A stretch of DNA of 64,000 nucleotides from Linepithema humile (taxonomy: Eukaryota; Arthropoda; Insecta; Hymenoptera; Formicidae): positions 12,577,501-12,641,500 of the forward strand of contig NC_090134.1 in NCBI RefSeq assembly GCF_040581485.1. Reading direction: 5' to 3'. The notes under the pieces are model-generated. The model was not told the DNA's origin, did no database searches, and was given only the letters and a program-made list of their open reading frames with translations. A program made the translations under genes and the position numbers. Below are positions 22,173 to 34,765 of this stretch, one piece after another. How positions within the stretch are numbered: the first letter of the stretch is position 1; every line of letters begins with the position of its first letter.

Positions 22173-23290
22173 ATATGAAGGATGATTATCAAATCATTAT
22201 TAATATTTTGCAAAAAGCTCTTGCAGAGAAGAGTGGACGTTTTGTGGAAATACGAGACGATATGCAGCATAGCTTATCGTTGTTATTTTCTAACATAAGA
22301 ACAAAATGGGCGGCGGTAAACAGGACACAACTGACATTTTTCAGAAATAACGAAGAATGGCTTAATGGTCTGATATATTTTCCGATTGCATCAAGTACTG
22401 AATGCGCAACATCGACACCAAAAAAGGAAGATAAGAAATCAGGTTGCCCTTCACAAACTTTTATATCTTCCAGTGAAAGATCTAAATGTAGAAAGACCAA
22501 AGAATTACGCGATTCGATTAGTTCAGAGGAGTTGGCATATGCTACTCAAATGAGTCTTTGTTCATCAGAAAAAGTACACGCTGCACAAGTTGTCAGAGAT
22601 GTTATATTGACGAGCCCATCAAGAGCTTCTAAGTACATTAGTGCTTATAAGTCAGAAAGTGAAAAAATATTATCTGCCGATGAAGCACTTTCAGTTATGG
22701 TGGAAAATAAGTTCTCAAAACAAACTTATCAAAGAATAAGAAATGTCGCCAAAGAAAATAAATGCAAATTGTATCCATCGTACAATAATGTGACAAAAGC
22801 AAAAAAACGTTGTTATCTACAACATTCCAGTATTACTATAACTGAGAGTAGTGCTGCAGTAAAATTGCAGGCTTTATTGGATCACACGGTGGACCGCATT
22901 TTGTTCCTTCGGGATGTTATTGCTACATTGATTCCTGATAATGTCAGAAATTTAAGACTATATTGTAAGTGGGGTTGTGGTGGAAGCTCCTGACAAAGTT
23001 TATATAAACAGAAGTTTACGGAAGATGGAAAATCTGATGAAAGTGTCTTTTTCACTTCATTTGTGCCATTACAACTCACGGGCATAAATGAAACATTGAA
23101 CACAGTAATCGTTGTGTGGAAAAATCCAAGACCATCGTCTCCTCGATTTTGTAGGCCAATAAGACTGCAATTTATGCATGAAAATGTTGAGTCGACTGTC
23201 AAGGAAGTGAATGACATTAACGAACAGATCAAGTTGCTTGTACCATTCACAACACAGATTCATGGAATGTCGATCTCTGGTTGTTTTTTT
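22173..23290 (+). pseudogene. Transib-like (RAG1-related) DDE transposase fragment, broken
   Basis: An open frame from the ATG at 22173 encodes about 273 residues ending LYCKWGCGGSS, then a TGA at 22992. The protein sense continues in the same frame to about 23275 (KPRPSSPRFCRPIRLQF ... HENVESTVKEV). The KWG-x-DGSSG type segment is characteristic of Transib transposases and contains the first catalytic Asp; here that position reads Gly and the next Gly codon is a stop. The remainder of the catalytic core is missing, and the copy ends where a different repeat begins near 23285. The BEL element inserted just upstream of the ATG. Family assignment rests on this motif and is moderately sure. Confidence 0.5.
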
Positions 23291-23690
23291 TATACCAATT
23301 GATTCGTCTCATTATTTTGTGCATAAAAGTATTAAGGTAAGATTTCCAAAAATTGAATGTTTTACAAGATATTTTGTATTTTATGTCAAAATGCTATAAT
23401 TTTCAAGCTTTATAACTCAAAAAGTACTTAATAAAAAATAACTTTATTATAGTGTTTTGAAAAGCTCTTGACACCAGCTATTAGATTTTGGAATCAAAAA
23501 TAGGGGTTTCTATTTAAAAAATTTGATTTGACCTTGAAATGACATTAAAGGTCACGGGCAAGGCCAAATCTAAGGTCACCATCGGATTGCCCGAGAAAAA
23601 TCCTACAACTTTTGTCCAGGTCATTTTCCTCTGTGATGCGTATTTTTCAAATTATTCAGCCGTCCCGGAACATTTGACACACGCTGTATA
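23285..23690 (+). repeat. Dispersed repeat, copy 1 (ends ...ACACGCTGTATA)
   Basis: Contains ATTTTGTGCATAAAAGT, GTACTTAATAAAAAATA and GTGTTTTGAAAAG segments shared with 46255-46675 and 57541-57930. It ends near GACACACGCTGTATA, similar to the CACCCTGTATA end of the second copy. Noncoding; probably a MITE-like family. Confidence 0.5.
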
Positions 23691-23937
23691 TTAAAAAGAT
23701 AAGAAGAAAAACGCTCATAGAGCCTCTCGTTTGGATTTTTTTAGCGTTTATTACATCAAATATTCGCAACTTAAGCGTTTCAACGTATTGATTGTGGCCT
23801 TCTTCAGTATAAATATTTTCAATGGAATTGCCGTACAAATAATACATTAATTCAATTATTTCGTTTATCAAAAATGTCATATTTGCAGTGATAATAAAAG
23901 CGATAAAGAATCAATATAAATATAACTTCATGATTAA

Positions 23938-24452
23938 TGGTTAAGACCAATTCAGAATATGAGATAGATGGAACAAGACATATCTTAGTTAACTAAAATG
24001 TTGAATAAGAAATTATAAATATATGAATGAATTATATGATGAGTCATAATTTAATCTAAATTGTATTTGTAATTTTGGATTTGTGTATCTCAATGTGTAA
24101 GTGAGGAGGTTGGTAGCAACAGTAACGAACTGTCCGTTTGTGTTAACCAGACTAAATAATATTTTTCTAAGATAGAAAATCTAAGATTTTTTAAGATTTC
24201 TCTACAAGATTTTCTATCTTAGAAAAATATTATTTAGTCTGATTAACACAAATGGACAATTCGTTACTGTTGCTACCAACCTCCTCACTTACACAATGTT
24301 GAGACATAGAAACCCAAATTAAACAAATACAATTTTGGTTAAATTATGACTCGTAATTCATATTATTTATAATTTCTTATTTATTCAATAGTTTTAGTTA
24401 ACTAAGTCAAATGTTGTTCTATCCATCTTATATTCTGAATTGATCTTAACCG
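23938..24452. mobile_element. Long palindromic MITE (about 515 bp)
   Basis: Two arms of about 240 bases form a nearly full inverted repeat. Ends TGGTTAAGACCAATTCAGAA and TTCTGAATTGATCTTAACCG; the centre holds AAGATAGAAAATCT and its complement. No coding capacity. It directly abuts another hairpin on the right. Confidence 0.75.
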
Positions 24453-24456
24453 ATAT

Positions 24457-24571
24457 GGTTTAACAAACAACAAAACGCGCGGACCAAGCGCGACCAATCA
24501 CAGCTATGAGAAAAAGAAAAATGTCTATGATTGGTCGCGCTTGGTCCGCGCGTTTCGTTGTTTGTTAAACC
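24457..24571. mobile_element. Compact hairpin MITE (115 bp)
   Basis: GGTTTAACAAACAAC ... GCGCGGACCAAGCGCGACC pairs with its reverse complement GGTCGCGCTTGGTCCGCGC ... GTTGTTTGTTAAACC around about 20 unpaired bases. It appears inserted into the terminal repeat of the neighbouring MITE: the other end of that MITE (CACTGTGTTAAACCATAT) shows the uninterrupted form. Confidence 0.7.
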
Positions 24572-27028
24572 AGTGCTCGGAATTAGTCTGAACATTTCAG
24601 CCGATTTCCGTGGTATACGCTTCCTTTCCTCTCCTTACCGCGCGGCCCGCAGCCGCTAGGGCCAGCGCCGCCAAGCGTTAGGAGCGACACTATCTGATTA
24701 TGAGTGGGTTCTTCTCCCTATTTATTAAAATTTTAAAAAATGTATTAAAATTTATTAAAAATAAATTTTTTATTTTTAAATTTATTAAGTGGAAATATTT
24801 TAATAGATTTCCACGTCACCCATGAGATACTAATGCTAACGCGTTTTTTTTTAGTGGTTTCCCCCGTAGACCTATTCCACTAAAAATAAAAATAAATTCT
24901 TAATTTAAAAAAAAAAATATTGTTACGTCCTGATCAAACTTCACGATTCTTTTCTTTTTATTAAATACCAGACCTAGTAAACACGGGACCAACAAAAAAC
25001 TCTTAAAGAATATTATAACGCCAGAGCTGTTTTTCTCACGAGACACCATGAGCTCGAACTTTCTCACAGAGAAAAATAGCAAGGGGGATAGATATTTGAA
25101 AATACCTTGGTCGGTCAGCGTGTCTATCGTCGTCAGAAAAATCATAAAAGTCAAAACTTGCGGTAACCGGAGTCTTTAGTCGACTCCAGATGTTTAAAGT
25201 AAGAAATAAAAACTGGTACCAGCTAGCCATATACTTCGATTCCGCCTACGGGAACCCTAGTAGATAGGGTTTTACCGAGTGACGATCGGGCAATGACCAC
25301 AGTCGCACGCCTAGAAGGCATGACACCTGATACGGTGCACGTGTTCAGTAGGTCTGGGAAACCGAGATGCATTAATCGCACTCTCCACGCGACCCCAAGG
25401 CCACGCGACAGTCGTAAACTGTCAAATTTATTAGATCAGTGACCCAAGGCCTCGCAAACTCATATACCGATTCTCAACCCTCCAATCCGAAAGCCGGAAA
25501 TCGGGGCAAACACCTCTTTAGACCACCCTTTATTCCGTCGTACGGTCTAAAGACTACGCCCACCTAGATCTTAAGACACTGAGATGCACCCCACCTATAC
25601 TAATTAACACCAACCGGATTACGCCACCTCAAAAACCTACCCCCATCGCATATGGACCCGAAACGACGCTATTCCTTATTTGTTAGGGCCCCTTTCTTCC
25701 TACCCCCATTCCAAGTAACTTAATTACCTAAACCTAATTCTATTAGCTAAAAATGACGCCACCCTCCCCCACATTAAAAATCTTCTCACAAGACTAATTC
25801 CTATTCAATCCTCGCTTCAAAAACCTAAGATTTTCCAAATGGATCCATCCCAAGGAAAGGGTATAAAAACCCGTGTTTTGGTGGCTCCAAACGCAATTAT
25901 ACACAATTAGTCATTCAGTTCATCAAGCAAATTTTGCCAAGTCCTTTAGACAGTTTTTCGAGTAGTTCGGGCCGCGAAATAAAAAAAATCGATACTTTGT
26001 CGCGACCAAGTGGTGCATCTCAAGTAGAGGGTCCATCACCCTGACGACACCATCCCGCAGCAGGGTGCCCACACGTTTATAAAAGGGTCCGACGCCTACA
26101 CAACACCATCCCTCAACGGGGCGCCTACTCAAAACCACCGAACATATTCAACCCGATCCGAAACTACCCTGCAACGAGTAAGTCAGTTCATTCCTCTTTA
26201 TTTTATTATTTCTTGTGTCCTACCTCCGGAAAAATGAAACACACACACACACACACATATTTGTAAAGAATATACAAATAAAATTATAACACATGCGATT
26301 AAGAATTAAGTTTTTGTATCTTAATTATAAATTCAATCAAATTAAAATGTTGTCTTTAGTAAATTAAACTTTTGTTCTTTTTCATTTAACCCTCCTCGTT
26401 CGTCACCCCCTCACACCTTTCCTCTCAAATTGCGCACAAAGGTTCCGTCCCGGGTAATAGGGATTCAATTCCTTGACCCAAAAAGGGAACCACGAGCGGT
26501 TGACTTGTTGACGGAGTAAAAACGACTCTTCCGCTCTTGAGTCGCTGACCCGTCTCAAGTCCTAAACGTGCCGCTCGGCTCGTGCGGTCAGGCCCGTTTA
26601 CGTCGATCGCCGAGCCCAACGAAAAAATTCTACATCTATCAGGACGTAACAATATATATAAAAGAGATTTTTTTAATTAGATTTTTTTGGCCTTTTATGA
26701 GAATGAACAATTTATGCAATAATGTAGATAGAAACCACTTTTTGAAAAACGTGTCAGTATTAGTACCTCATGGGTGACGTAGAAATCTATTGAAATATTT
26801 CCACTTAATAAATTTAAAAATAAAAATTTATTTTTAATAAATTTTAATAAATTTTTTTAAATTTTAATAAATAGGGAGAAGAACCTACTCACAGAACCTA
26901 ATCAGATAGTGCCGCTCCTAACGCTCGGCGGCGTTGGCCCTAGCGGCTGCGGCGCGCGCGGTAAGGAGAGGAAAGGAGGCGTATACCACAGAAATCGGCT
27001 GCAATGTTCAGACTAATTCCGAGCACTG
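24571..27028. mobile_element. CAGTGCTCGGAATTA-type MITE, copy A, split by a solo LTR
   Basis: The left half (24571-24916) and right half (26656-27028) are inverted repeats of each other: CAGTGCTCGGAATTA ... CCGCGCGG ... GCGTTAGGAGCG and the complement at the right. Between them lies the LTR copy at 24921-26651. A second member, uninterrupted, is at 56892-57307. Confidence 0.75.
24921..26651 (+). mobile_element. Solo LTR of the envelope/Tudor element family (1731 bp)
   Basis: Same ends as the LTR at 6828-9151, with ATAT duplicated on both sides (24917-24920 and 26652-26655). It keeps the TATA box near 25860 and the GTAAGT donor near 26178. It lacks the roughly 590 bp that carry the proline/glutamine-rich frame in the other copy. 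A solo LTR with intact target duplication means recombination between two LTRs removed an earlier full element here. Confidence 0.8.
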
Positions 27029-27160
27029 TGTTAAACCATATCAATATCAAAGTGAGGAAAGTGAATAAAGAAATCTTAATTAATTCTGTGACGATTCCTG
27101 AGAAGATACATCGATCTGTAACATCAGTTCCAGTGCCACAGATACCACAGATACGTAAAT

Positions 27161-29288
27161 ATGAAATCTATTAAATTTAAATTATGTACTTCGCGAAAAT
27201 CGTTGTCCTTATTATCCGTTAGGCAAAGAAGTAGGGTTATGTCTGAAATCAGAGACAATTTGCGTTTTAAAAATTGTTGCAAATGTAAAACCACTAATGA
27301 AACGTTAGAAAAAGCTAATATTTGTAATGTGCCACATATTCCCGATTTGGCAACTACAGAATATGATCGTTCTGATATTAATTGCTTAAATGATAATAAT
27401 ATACAAAATGATGATAGGGTTTGTTTTTCTTCTTCTTCTTTTTCCTCATCTATTAATAACATCGATGATGCAGCTTTATTTTTTGATACAACCTCGATAG
27501 AATTTTTTTGCGAACGTTTGGCATCTTGCTTTGTAGATAATAATGTAACACATGTTCAAGGTAATAATATATTAGCCGTTTTTCGAACACATCCTTGTTT
27601 GTCTATCTTACCAAAGGATGTCAGAACACTTTTGGATACGCCACGAAATCGTGTTGTTGTCTCCAATGTAAAACCAGGGGAATACGTTCATTTTGATCTT
27701 GAAGCAAGGATTATTCAATGTCTCACGAGTGTTTCATCTGTAGTTAATGTAAATCAATTGGAAATAGACATCAGTACTGATGGGTGCGCCTTAGATAAAT
27801 CAGGTAGTATTCAATTATTGCCCATTCAAATCAGGATTGCAAACATTCAGCATACAAGACCAATAGTTGTAGGAATTTATAAAGGTACTCAAAAGCCACA
27901 TAATCCTAACGCATTCTTTGAAAAATTCATTACAGATATTAAGAGTTTGATATCCAATGAAGGTATAAATTTTCATGGCAGGAAGGTTCCAATACATTTG
28001 CGAAATTTCATAGCTGATGCACCAGCTCGCGCCTTTATTCTTAATCATCGCGGTCATACATCCAATCAACCTTGTTCGAAATGCAAAGTTTCTGGTACAT
28101 GAAGCGAAGGTCGTTATGTTTTCAATGGTATTAATCATCCTCTTCGAACTGATCAAGAATATATTGCATGTCTCGATCAAGATCATCACAAAGAAGGTAG
28201 AATCCTATTGTCAGGTCTTCCGATAGGTATGGTTTCGCAAGTTCCATTTGAATATATGCATCTCATATGTTTGGGGGTAATGAAAAAGCTATTGGTTGCA
28301 TGGGTGTTTGGAAAATATTCATGATTAACAAAATTATCAGGTAGATCTATTTCTATTATATGTGCAAGATTAGATATTCTTAAAAAATATTGTCCTTCAG
28401 ATTTTGCCAGACGTCTTAGGTCACTCGATGCATGTTCCAAGTATAAAGCAACAGAATTTCGTCAATTTCTTCTTTACACAGGCCCAGTTGTAGTATATGG
28501 TATACTTAATGAGCAAGTATACAAGCATTTTTTATTTTTACATGCAGCTGTAAGAATTTTGATTTCAGATTCTCCATCAAGACTGCAATTAAACTTGGCA
28601 GAGGTTGCACTCCAAAAATTTGTTCAAAGGTGTGAAAGTATTTACGGCTCTAATTTCAGTACTACAATGTCCATGGTCTTCTTCATGTTACCAACGATGT
28701 GAGACTTCTTGGTAATCTTGATTCTTTTTCTGCTTTCCCATATGAAAGCAACATGTCAATTTTTAGAAAGTATTGTAGAAAACCGGGCCTACCTCTTCAA
28801 CAGTTTGCTAATAGAATGAGAGAGTTAGAATTTCATGGAACAAATGATAAGTGTGATATTAATTCTTCTATTTGCGTCTCCTTACAGCACAATGCAGAAA
28901 TGATAAGCGTCCTCAATATCGTAAGATTATGTTCAAGAGAATATTGTTAAGTGTAGATACGCGTGATAATTGCTGCCTCTTGCGTGATGGATCGGTTTGC
29001 ATAGTCTTGGATATTATTATGGACAATAATTCATATTTTCTGGTGGTTAAGAAATTTTTAGAAATCGGTGATTTTTATAAGATTGGCATTTCATCCTCTA
29101 GTGTTCAAGTATATAAGTGTTCCATGTTAGGACATGAGACTTTCCGTATTCACTTAAAAGAAGTTCGTGCGAAATGTTATAAAATGTCTTTTTGGACTTG
29201 TATTTCAATGAAAGATAGCAGCAATGATGAAGAAACTGATTTAGAAATGTCTTACTACGTAGTCTTTGCTATCATACATACACAGTGA
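27161..29288 (+). pseudogene. CACTA/EnSpm-like transposase remnant, broken
   Basis: The N-terminal frame (27161-28102) encodes 313 residues with a Cys-rich start (CCKCKTT), IDISTDGCALDKSGSIQLLPIQI, and a C-x2-C end (CSKCKVSG), then a TGA. The sense continues in the same frame to a TGA at 28321 (EYMHLICLGVMKKLL), on to near 28690, then shifts frame (VHGLLHVTNDVR, LDSFSAFPYESNMS, KPGLPLQQFANR) and shifts again near 28880 (28872-29288). These landmarks recall the large Tnp2-type transposases of CACTA elements found in insects. At least four breaks; not functional. Terminal repeats were not located. Confidence 0.5.
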
Positions 29289-29536
29289 GAAGTAGAATTT
29301 GTGTTATTAAATTTTTTTAATTTGTTGTGTTTTTCAATTTTTTTACTTGCATCTTTACAAGACTTAAATTTTGTACTTCTTCTTGTTCAGCTTTTCTTGT
29401 ATTTCCAAACTTTTTTCTCATTTGCTTTCTCTACTTATTGTTCCACTTCTACATTTCCCTGCATGTTTGTTTCTAAAAAGTGATGAACATAATGTTATTC
29501 ATTGTGCACCGCATTGTATAAACTTACATTTTAACA

Positions 29537-31313
29537 TGTAGTCTCAGCAGAAATGGTGCGACTTTTCCGTCGAATAGAAGCTCACCCGCCGATAAATGTG
29601 CAAAACCTCGTTGCTCTTTTGTCTTTTATTTTAATCACACGGCAATACTTATAATTGGGCGCCAGGCGCAGATTGACGCGCCGCACAAACGAAGACGTTA
29701 GAACCACTATCTCTTTACTGACGAGCAACGGCGATAAGCGCGGCTAGCCCGCTCTCCGAATGGCAGAGGGGTGAGGTCCTTGAGAGAGGCAAACGAAAAA
29801 CTTGGAGAGAGGAGTCTGAAATAAGGCTATTATAGAGAACACAGTAAATTTTGGTAACAATCAACATGTATTTGTAACAAGTAGATGAGCGATGTTGACA
29901 CCGGGTGATAGGCGTCTAAACGATCTCGCGGTGCGAATACATAAATTATATCTGCGAGAGGCGTTATAATTTTGGATGTTCGGCTCGCGGAAACCCGCAT
30001 AATTCAGTCTTACTCGGTATAAGATGCTTGGCGTACAAGTCTTACAATTCTCATTAGGTACGGTCGTTACGATTCACTCTACTGTAATCTCTCTCAATAT
30101 CTGGTTAGCATACAACGCGAATTCTTTCTCTATACGGTTCTTAACAGTTCTTACTTGAAACGCTCGACAGAAGGCCGAGGCGAGAGATACGCGACAGGCT
30201 AATTTCAGAAATATTCTTACGCTCGGTACGTAGATACATGAATAGACGCGAAATTATTACTCATAATTATTCGATAGAGCGCAAAAGGACGACTGTCGGC
30301 TCGGCAGCCCCGAGGGGGGAAAAGCGTGGCGGAATCTTACTCTAATTAGCGGTAGTCAGCGGGGCCCGGCCTAAATCTAACCTCACGCGATACCGCGAAA
30401 AATCTCAGTACGCCGGTACTCTCAAAGTGCATTATGCGGGATATTAATTCCGCGAGGCTCGGGCCGCCTACTGATACCGCTCTTACCGCGAAGTCGAAGT
30501 GGTGGCCTTACAGATTCGTCAGTACGCCCGTTGTGGTCCTCGAGGTTCCGCTCAGGTTGCCGACTCGCCGAACAGTGACGACAGCGAGGCTCGCTGGACA
30601 GCGGCGACATTCCGCGCATTGTCCTGCGCATGTAGATCCTCGCTATCGATTAGCGATTCTTGATCCTTCGATGTTTACTAGTTATCTCGATCCTCGCGTC
30701 GCTCCTCGATACATCGGCCCTCGGTGGCGCTTTTCCGAGGTGACACTGGTCTCTCTCTTCTGGCAGCTACCGTTAACGCCCTTCGCGGCCTTTTCCGTTT
30801 CCGGATCCGAACCTTCTCTGAATCGGCCGGGAACTGGCCAGGTTATGACCTGATTCTGTTTTCCTGGCTCGTCACGGCAGCTCCTTTTTCGGGTACTCCA
30901 CCCCGGGTCTTCGGCGTGTGAGAGCGCGTTTCCCTCTCGGTGCGTCCACCGGCCTCGATATGCTCCAAATCTGAAACTTGATCGGCGGTAGCGACTGTGT
31001 CTGGAGTCTAATAGTATAAGAAAGGGTATCCTTACTTGACCTTGTTCCGGATCTGTCTACGCGCTGTTCGGGCCTCCGTCGTTCCACCTGCAGAGTCCCT
31101 TGCAGGTCCCACGAAGGCTGCTCCACCTCAATTACAAAATGGGAGTTTGGCCACTCACTACGACTCGCGCAATCCGCTACAACGCTCAAAAAAAGAATTA
31201 AGAGGGAGAGGTCGTTGCCCTCCCGCGGTGGGGTTTCCGACCTCAAATTTCCTTCCTCGATCTGGCTTTCTCGCCCGTGTGACGGACCTCGAAAATGTCA
31301 CGTCACACTGACA
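29537..31313 (-). mobile_element. GC-rich block, possible minus-strand LTR
   Basis: About 1.8 kb, far more GC-rich than the flanks, with no recognisable gene. Read on the minus strand it starts TGTCAGTGTGACG and ends GAGACTACA, with TATA-like CTTATACTATTAG near 31015 and AATAAAAGAC near 29625. I could not find a matching target duplication, so this is tentative. It lies between the CACTA remnant and the DUF4806 gene. Confidence 0.3.
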
Positions 31314-31335
31314 AAAGGAGGACTGACCAAAACGG

Positions 31336-34200
31336 ATGATTACAAAGCCGTCGCGCTATGCGACCACTTCATCGGATGAGGCTTCGAAACGAAAGAAGAC
31401 AGTCATTGGAGCAGCCATTGAAACAACCATTGGAGATATCCAGGATGACATTGACGACCTCAGAGATATTCTACACAGGGAGGACAATTACAATGAGAAT
31501 CCAACTTTTTTCAATAACAATAATAATTATACATCACCCCGATCTCTCTCACATACATCACATGTACCATCATGTACAAACACTCACATAACACACGCAG
31601 ATACACAATTACACATCAACATCCAACCACACCCAAATATACAATCGCAAGCAAACATTCAATCATATAGAGATAGTGACGAACACACAAATCTTCTAAC
31701 ATATACTAACACTTCGGAACCATATACTAATCTTCTTCAGACTTACAAAAATATTCAACCATACACAAGTATTCCCGCACAAAATAACTTTCAATCATAT
31801 ACATCTACTAACATTTCTGCTACTAATATATCGCATGCATTGCCTACGCGTACTCCTCCTACACATATTCATTACACACCACAGACAAGAAATAAAACAT
31901 ACACCAATACTAATTTGAATACTGGCAATGAGTTTCAATGTTTCTTCAAGATCTTCCAATGAGTCAAATGTCCATCACCCAGCTGAAGAAGGGCGACCGA
32001 TCGATAGATATTCAGAAGCGCAACTAGAGAAGATAGACATTCGGTAAGTTTACATGTAAGTTTTTTGATAAGAAATGCTATATTTGTTACGGCTTGTATG
32101 CCAAATTCATAAATTCAAAATCTAAACACCGGTATGGCCTTCACATTTTCGAGGCTCATGAGTCGATTCGTGATCTATTGTTCGATCCGCGCATACGCAG
32201 ATCGCGACTCTTCGCAGCGAGCGTTATCGTGACTGTCTCGAAGGAAAGTCAGTCCGTTTATAGATCACTGTGAGAACGGATGTAATCTTTCGCATTGTCG
32301 CATCCGAATGTAACTATTGTATAACGCTCCCGAGAGCTAACGACGGATTAATTATTATCTTGTAAACCATAGTGAAACTTGATTAAATATATTGTTGGTT
32401 TTTTTGTAATTTAAATATTGAGTCATTGCTTAAAACCATTTTGCATCATAACACGCGTACATTCCTAACGCCCGCGCCGGTGAAAAATAAATAGTTTGAA
32501 TGGAACGATAAAGATCGGAGGTGTCGCTTCAATATTGATAATATAAAATTATTAACAATTAAAAATATACTTATCAGAGCAGTATAAGAGAGCATAACTT
32601 CTTACTAAATATTAATTATTTCTTGCAAAAGAATACACGAACGTTTAGATCGTTTGGAGACAGGGATGAAGTAAGTTTCAGATATACCGTATTTGTTTTG
32701 ATACATGATATTTCTATAATACATATTAATTTTTTTTCTTATCGCATCTTTCACTTACAGAAAGATACATACACTGTGTGAAAATATATTGAAAGGCGTG
32801 CAAGATAAACAGCGTGTATCAGGAAAACCAGACATTCTTCCAATTTCATCTTTAACAGAGATGGATGCCTTTGAAGATATCGACGACAATGATTACTCCA
32901 ATGTCGTAAGTATGCTCTTCATAATTTAAATCTAAATAATGTAGGTTTCTATACACATTTTTAAAATTTCTAATTCTTTTTAGGTGAATTATTTCCGCTA
33001 TATCGGTGGCTTCAATCTGAAGGAAGCCATCAACCTTTGTTTTAAAGAAGCGATGAAAGATTCCTTGACGCCATCGTTCACTTGGTGGGATCGCGAAGAA
33101 GAGCAGAGGGCCTTATATAACACTTGTCTTGTTATGGCAATCTATGGTACGTGTTTTGATAAATTTACTCTTTACTTGCATTACACAAAAGCTTGAAAAT
33201 TTAAGTGAGGCTCAATATGTTATAAATTTCGCTATGCACAGAAGATATGAAATAATAAGAATAGACTTTACTTTTTATAAAAAAATTAAAAATTCTAAAA
33301 ATTAAAAATCTGTGTAAAATCATATAATTATAATAAAGATGCTTCACACCAATCATTTATGTATACTATAAAATGGAATCAGACAATTTTCACATTTCTT
33401 GTTACGCATCAAAATAAGTAATATTGTTGTAATTGATCAAAATATACAATGTTGGATGCATAAATTGTCTGAATTTATTTTAGAGTATAAATAAATAATT
33501 AGTATTAAGCATATAAGTCACAATTGCATGATTTCACATAAATTTTTAATTTTTTCAGAAAAAGTTAAGTCTATTCTTATTATTACATATGTTATTCTTA
33601 ACACTTTCTGTGCATAGTAAAATTTACAGCTATATTGAATCTCGCTTAAATTTTCAAAGTTTTGTGTAATGCGAGTTTTGTTCCTGTTTCATATGCAAGG
33701 TGAAGTTTATAATTGTATCATTTCACACGGGTATATGGGTACATAACTTTCAACGTAAATTATCCTACGTTTTATATAAAGAATTACAAATCTAACAAAA
33801 TTAACAAAACAGTACAATTCGCCTTCGCACAAGTTTTGATAGAAACAAATTTCATTTTGTATGGGAAATTGTTTATAATTGTATATAATTGTATATAATT
33901 ATAGACATTGTGATGGAAAGTAAATATTTACCACAATTATTTCATCCTTCTATATGTTTTATCTTTATTATGTGTTTCTTCCTATTAATGTGTCTTAATA
34001 TCATTTGTATTTCTGTTCGAGATGGTGTATGTAATAATCGCCACTTTCAAAAGCCAACGCGCTCTGAGTTCCAAGCACAGATGAAAGAGATTCTTCGGAC
34101 GGCCAAGGAGAGGTTACGACACAAACGACGAGGTCCACGAACACAATCGACGGCCAACAGGAGAAGAATTCACCGCGATTTGTGGAATGACGAGCAATAG
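31336..34200 (+). CDS. Spliced gene for a DUF4806-domain protein
   Basis: Exons with consensus splice sites in matching phase: one ending at 32043, then 32632-32670, 32761-32905, 32984-33146 and 34022-34200 (stop TAG). The joined product has a coiled segment (ERLDRLETGMKKIHTLCENI), LPISSLTEMDAFEDI, then VVNYFRYIGGFNLKEAIN, FTWWDREEEQRAL and a basic tail ending RIHRDLWNDEQ. This is the layout of DUF4806 proteins, an arthropod family of unknown function often linked to mobile-element-derived genes. The 5' exon is unclear: an Asn/Thr/His-rich frame (31336-31962) is offset by one base from the frame that enters the splice donor, which can start at the ATG at 31929. So either translation starts at 31929 or there is a frameshift. 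The last intron (33147-34021) contains a MITE. Confidence 0.65.
33176..33674. mobile_element. Palindromic MITE inside an intron
   Basis: The left end TTGCATTACACAAAAGCTT and inner AAATTTAAGTGAG, CTATGCACAGAA are matched by TTCTGTGCATAG, CGCTTAAATTT and GTTTTGTGTAATGCGAG on the right. Arms about 240 bases. It lies wholly within the last intron of the DUF4806 gene and leaves the splice sites intact. Confidence 0.7.
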
Positions 34201-34765
34201 GAAACTGAGGAAACAGATGAAATGATGGAATAAAACATTATAAAACATGTAATTATAAATATTATATTATGATATTAATTAATTAATAATTATACAAATA
34301 GCACACATGCAATTTTGATTTTCTTCCAGTTATTGACAAAAGTCGATACAAAATCATTTGTTTTGTTGCTTACTTGTTAACTATGTCGTTATTTACTATA
34401 CTATCAATACTGATAATCTTGTTTACATTTTGTATATTGTAGATTTATCACTACTAGTAGTAAATATCGAAACTCAATTACTGTGTGCAAAACAAAAATA
34501 GAATGATACTTATGTTGACTTTTGTTATAAGCTGGAAAAATCAACTTTTATTTTCTTTCTACTTCCGTGATTTTCTTGCGATTTAGTTATAAAGTAACAA
34601 ATTCTTACATTGTCAGTTTTAGGTACACTGGTTCAATGGGCATAGGACTGGAGGATTGGGACGCTGCCACGGAACATCTAAGTCGATTTTCTCCCGGAGC
34701 CAGTTGAAAGAAGAAAAAGAAGATGCTAGCAGGAATCTTCTCTCCGAAGAGGAGAGGAGACAAAT
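34201..34765. other. Region downstream of DUF4806 gene
   Basis: AT-rich, with ATAAAACATTATAAAACATG just after the stop. A purine-rich stretch with short frames lies at 34633-34760; no product recognised. Confidence 0.35.

Noticed and set aside
30422..31311. Several open frames on both strands in the GC-rich block
   Set aside because: Overlapping frames without motifs; GC-rich sequence has few stops by chance.
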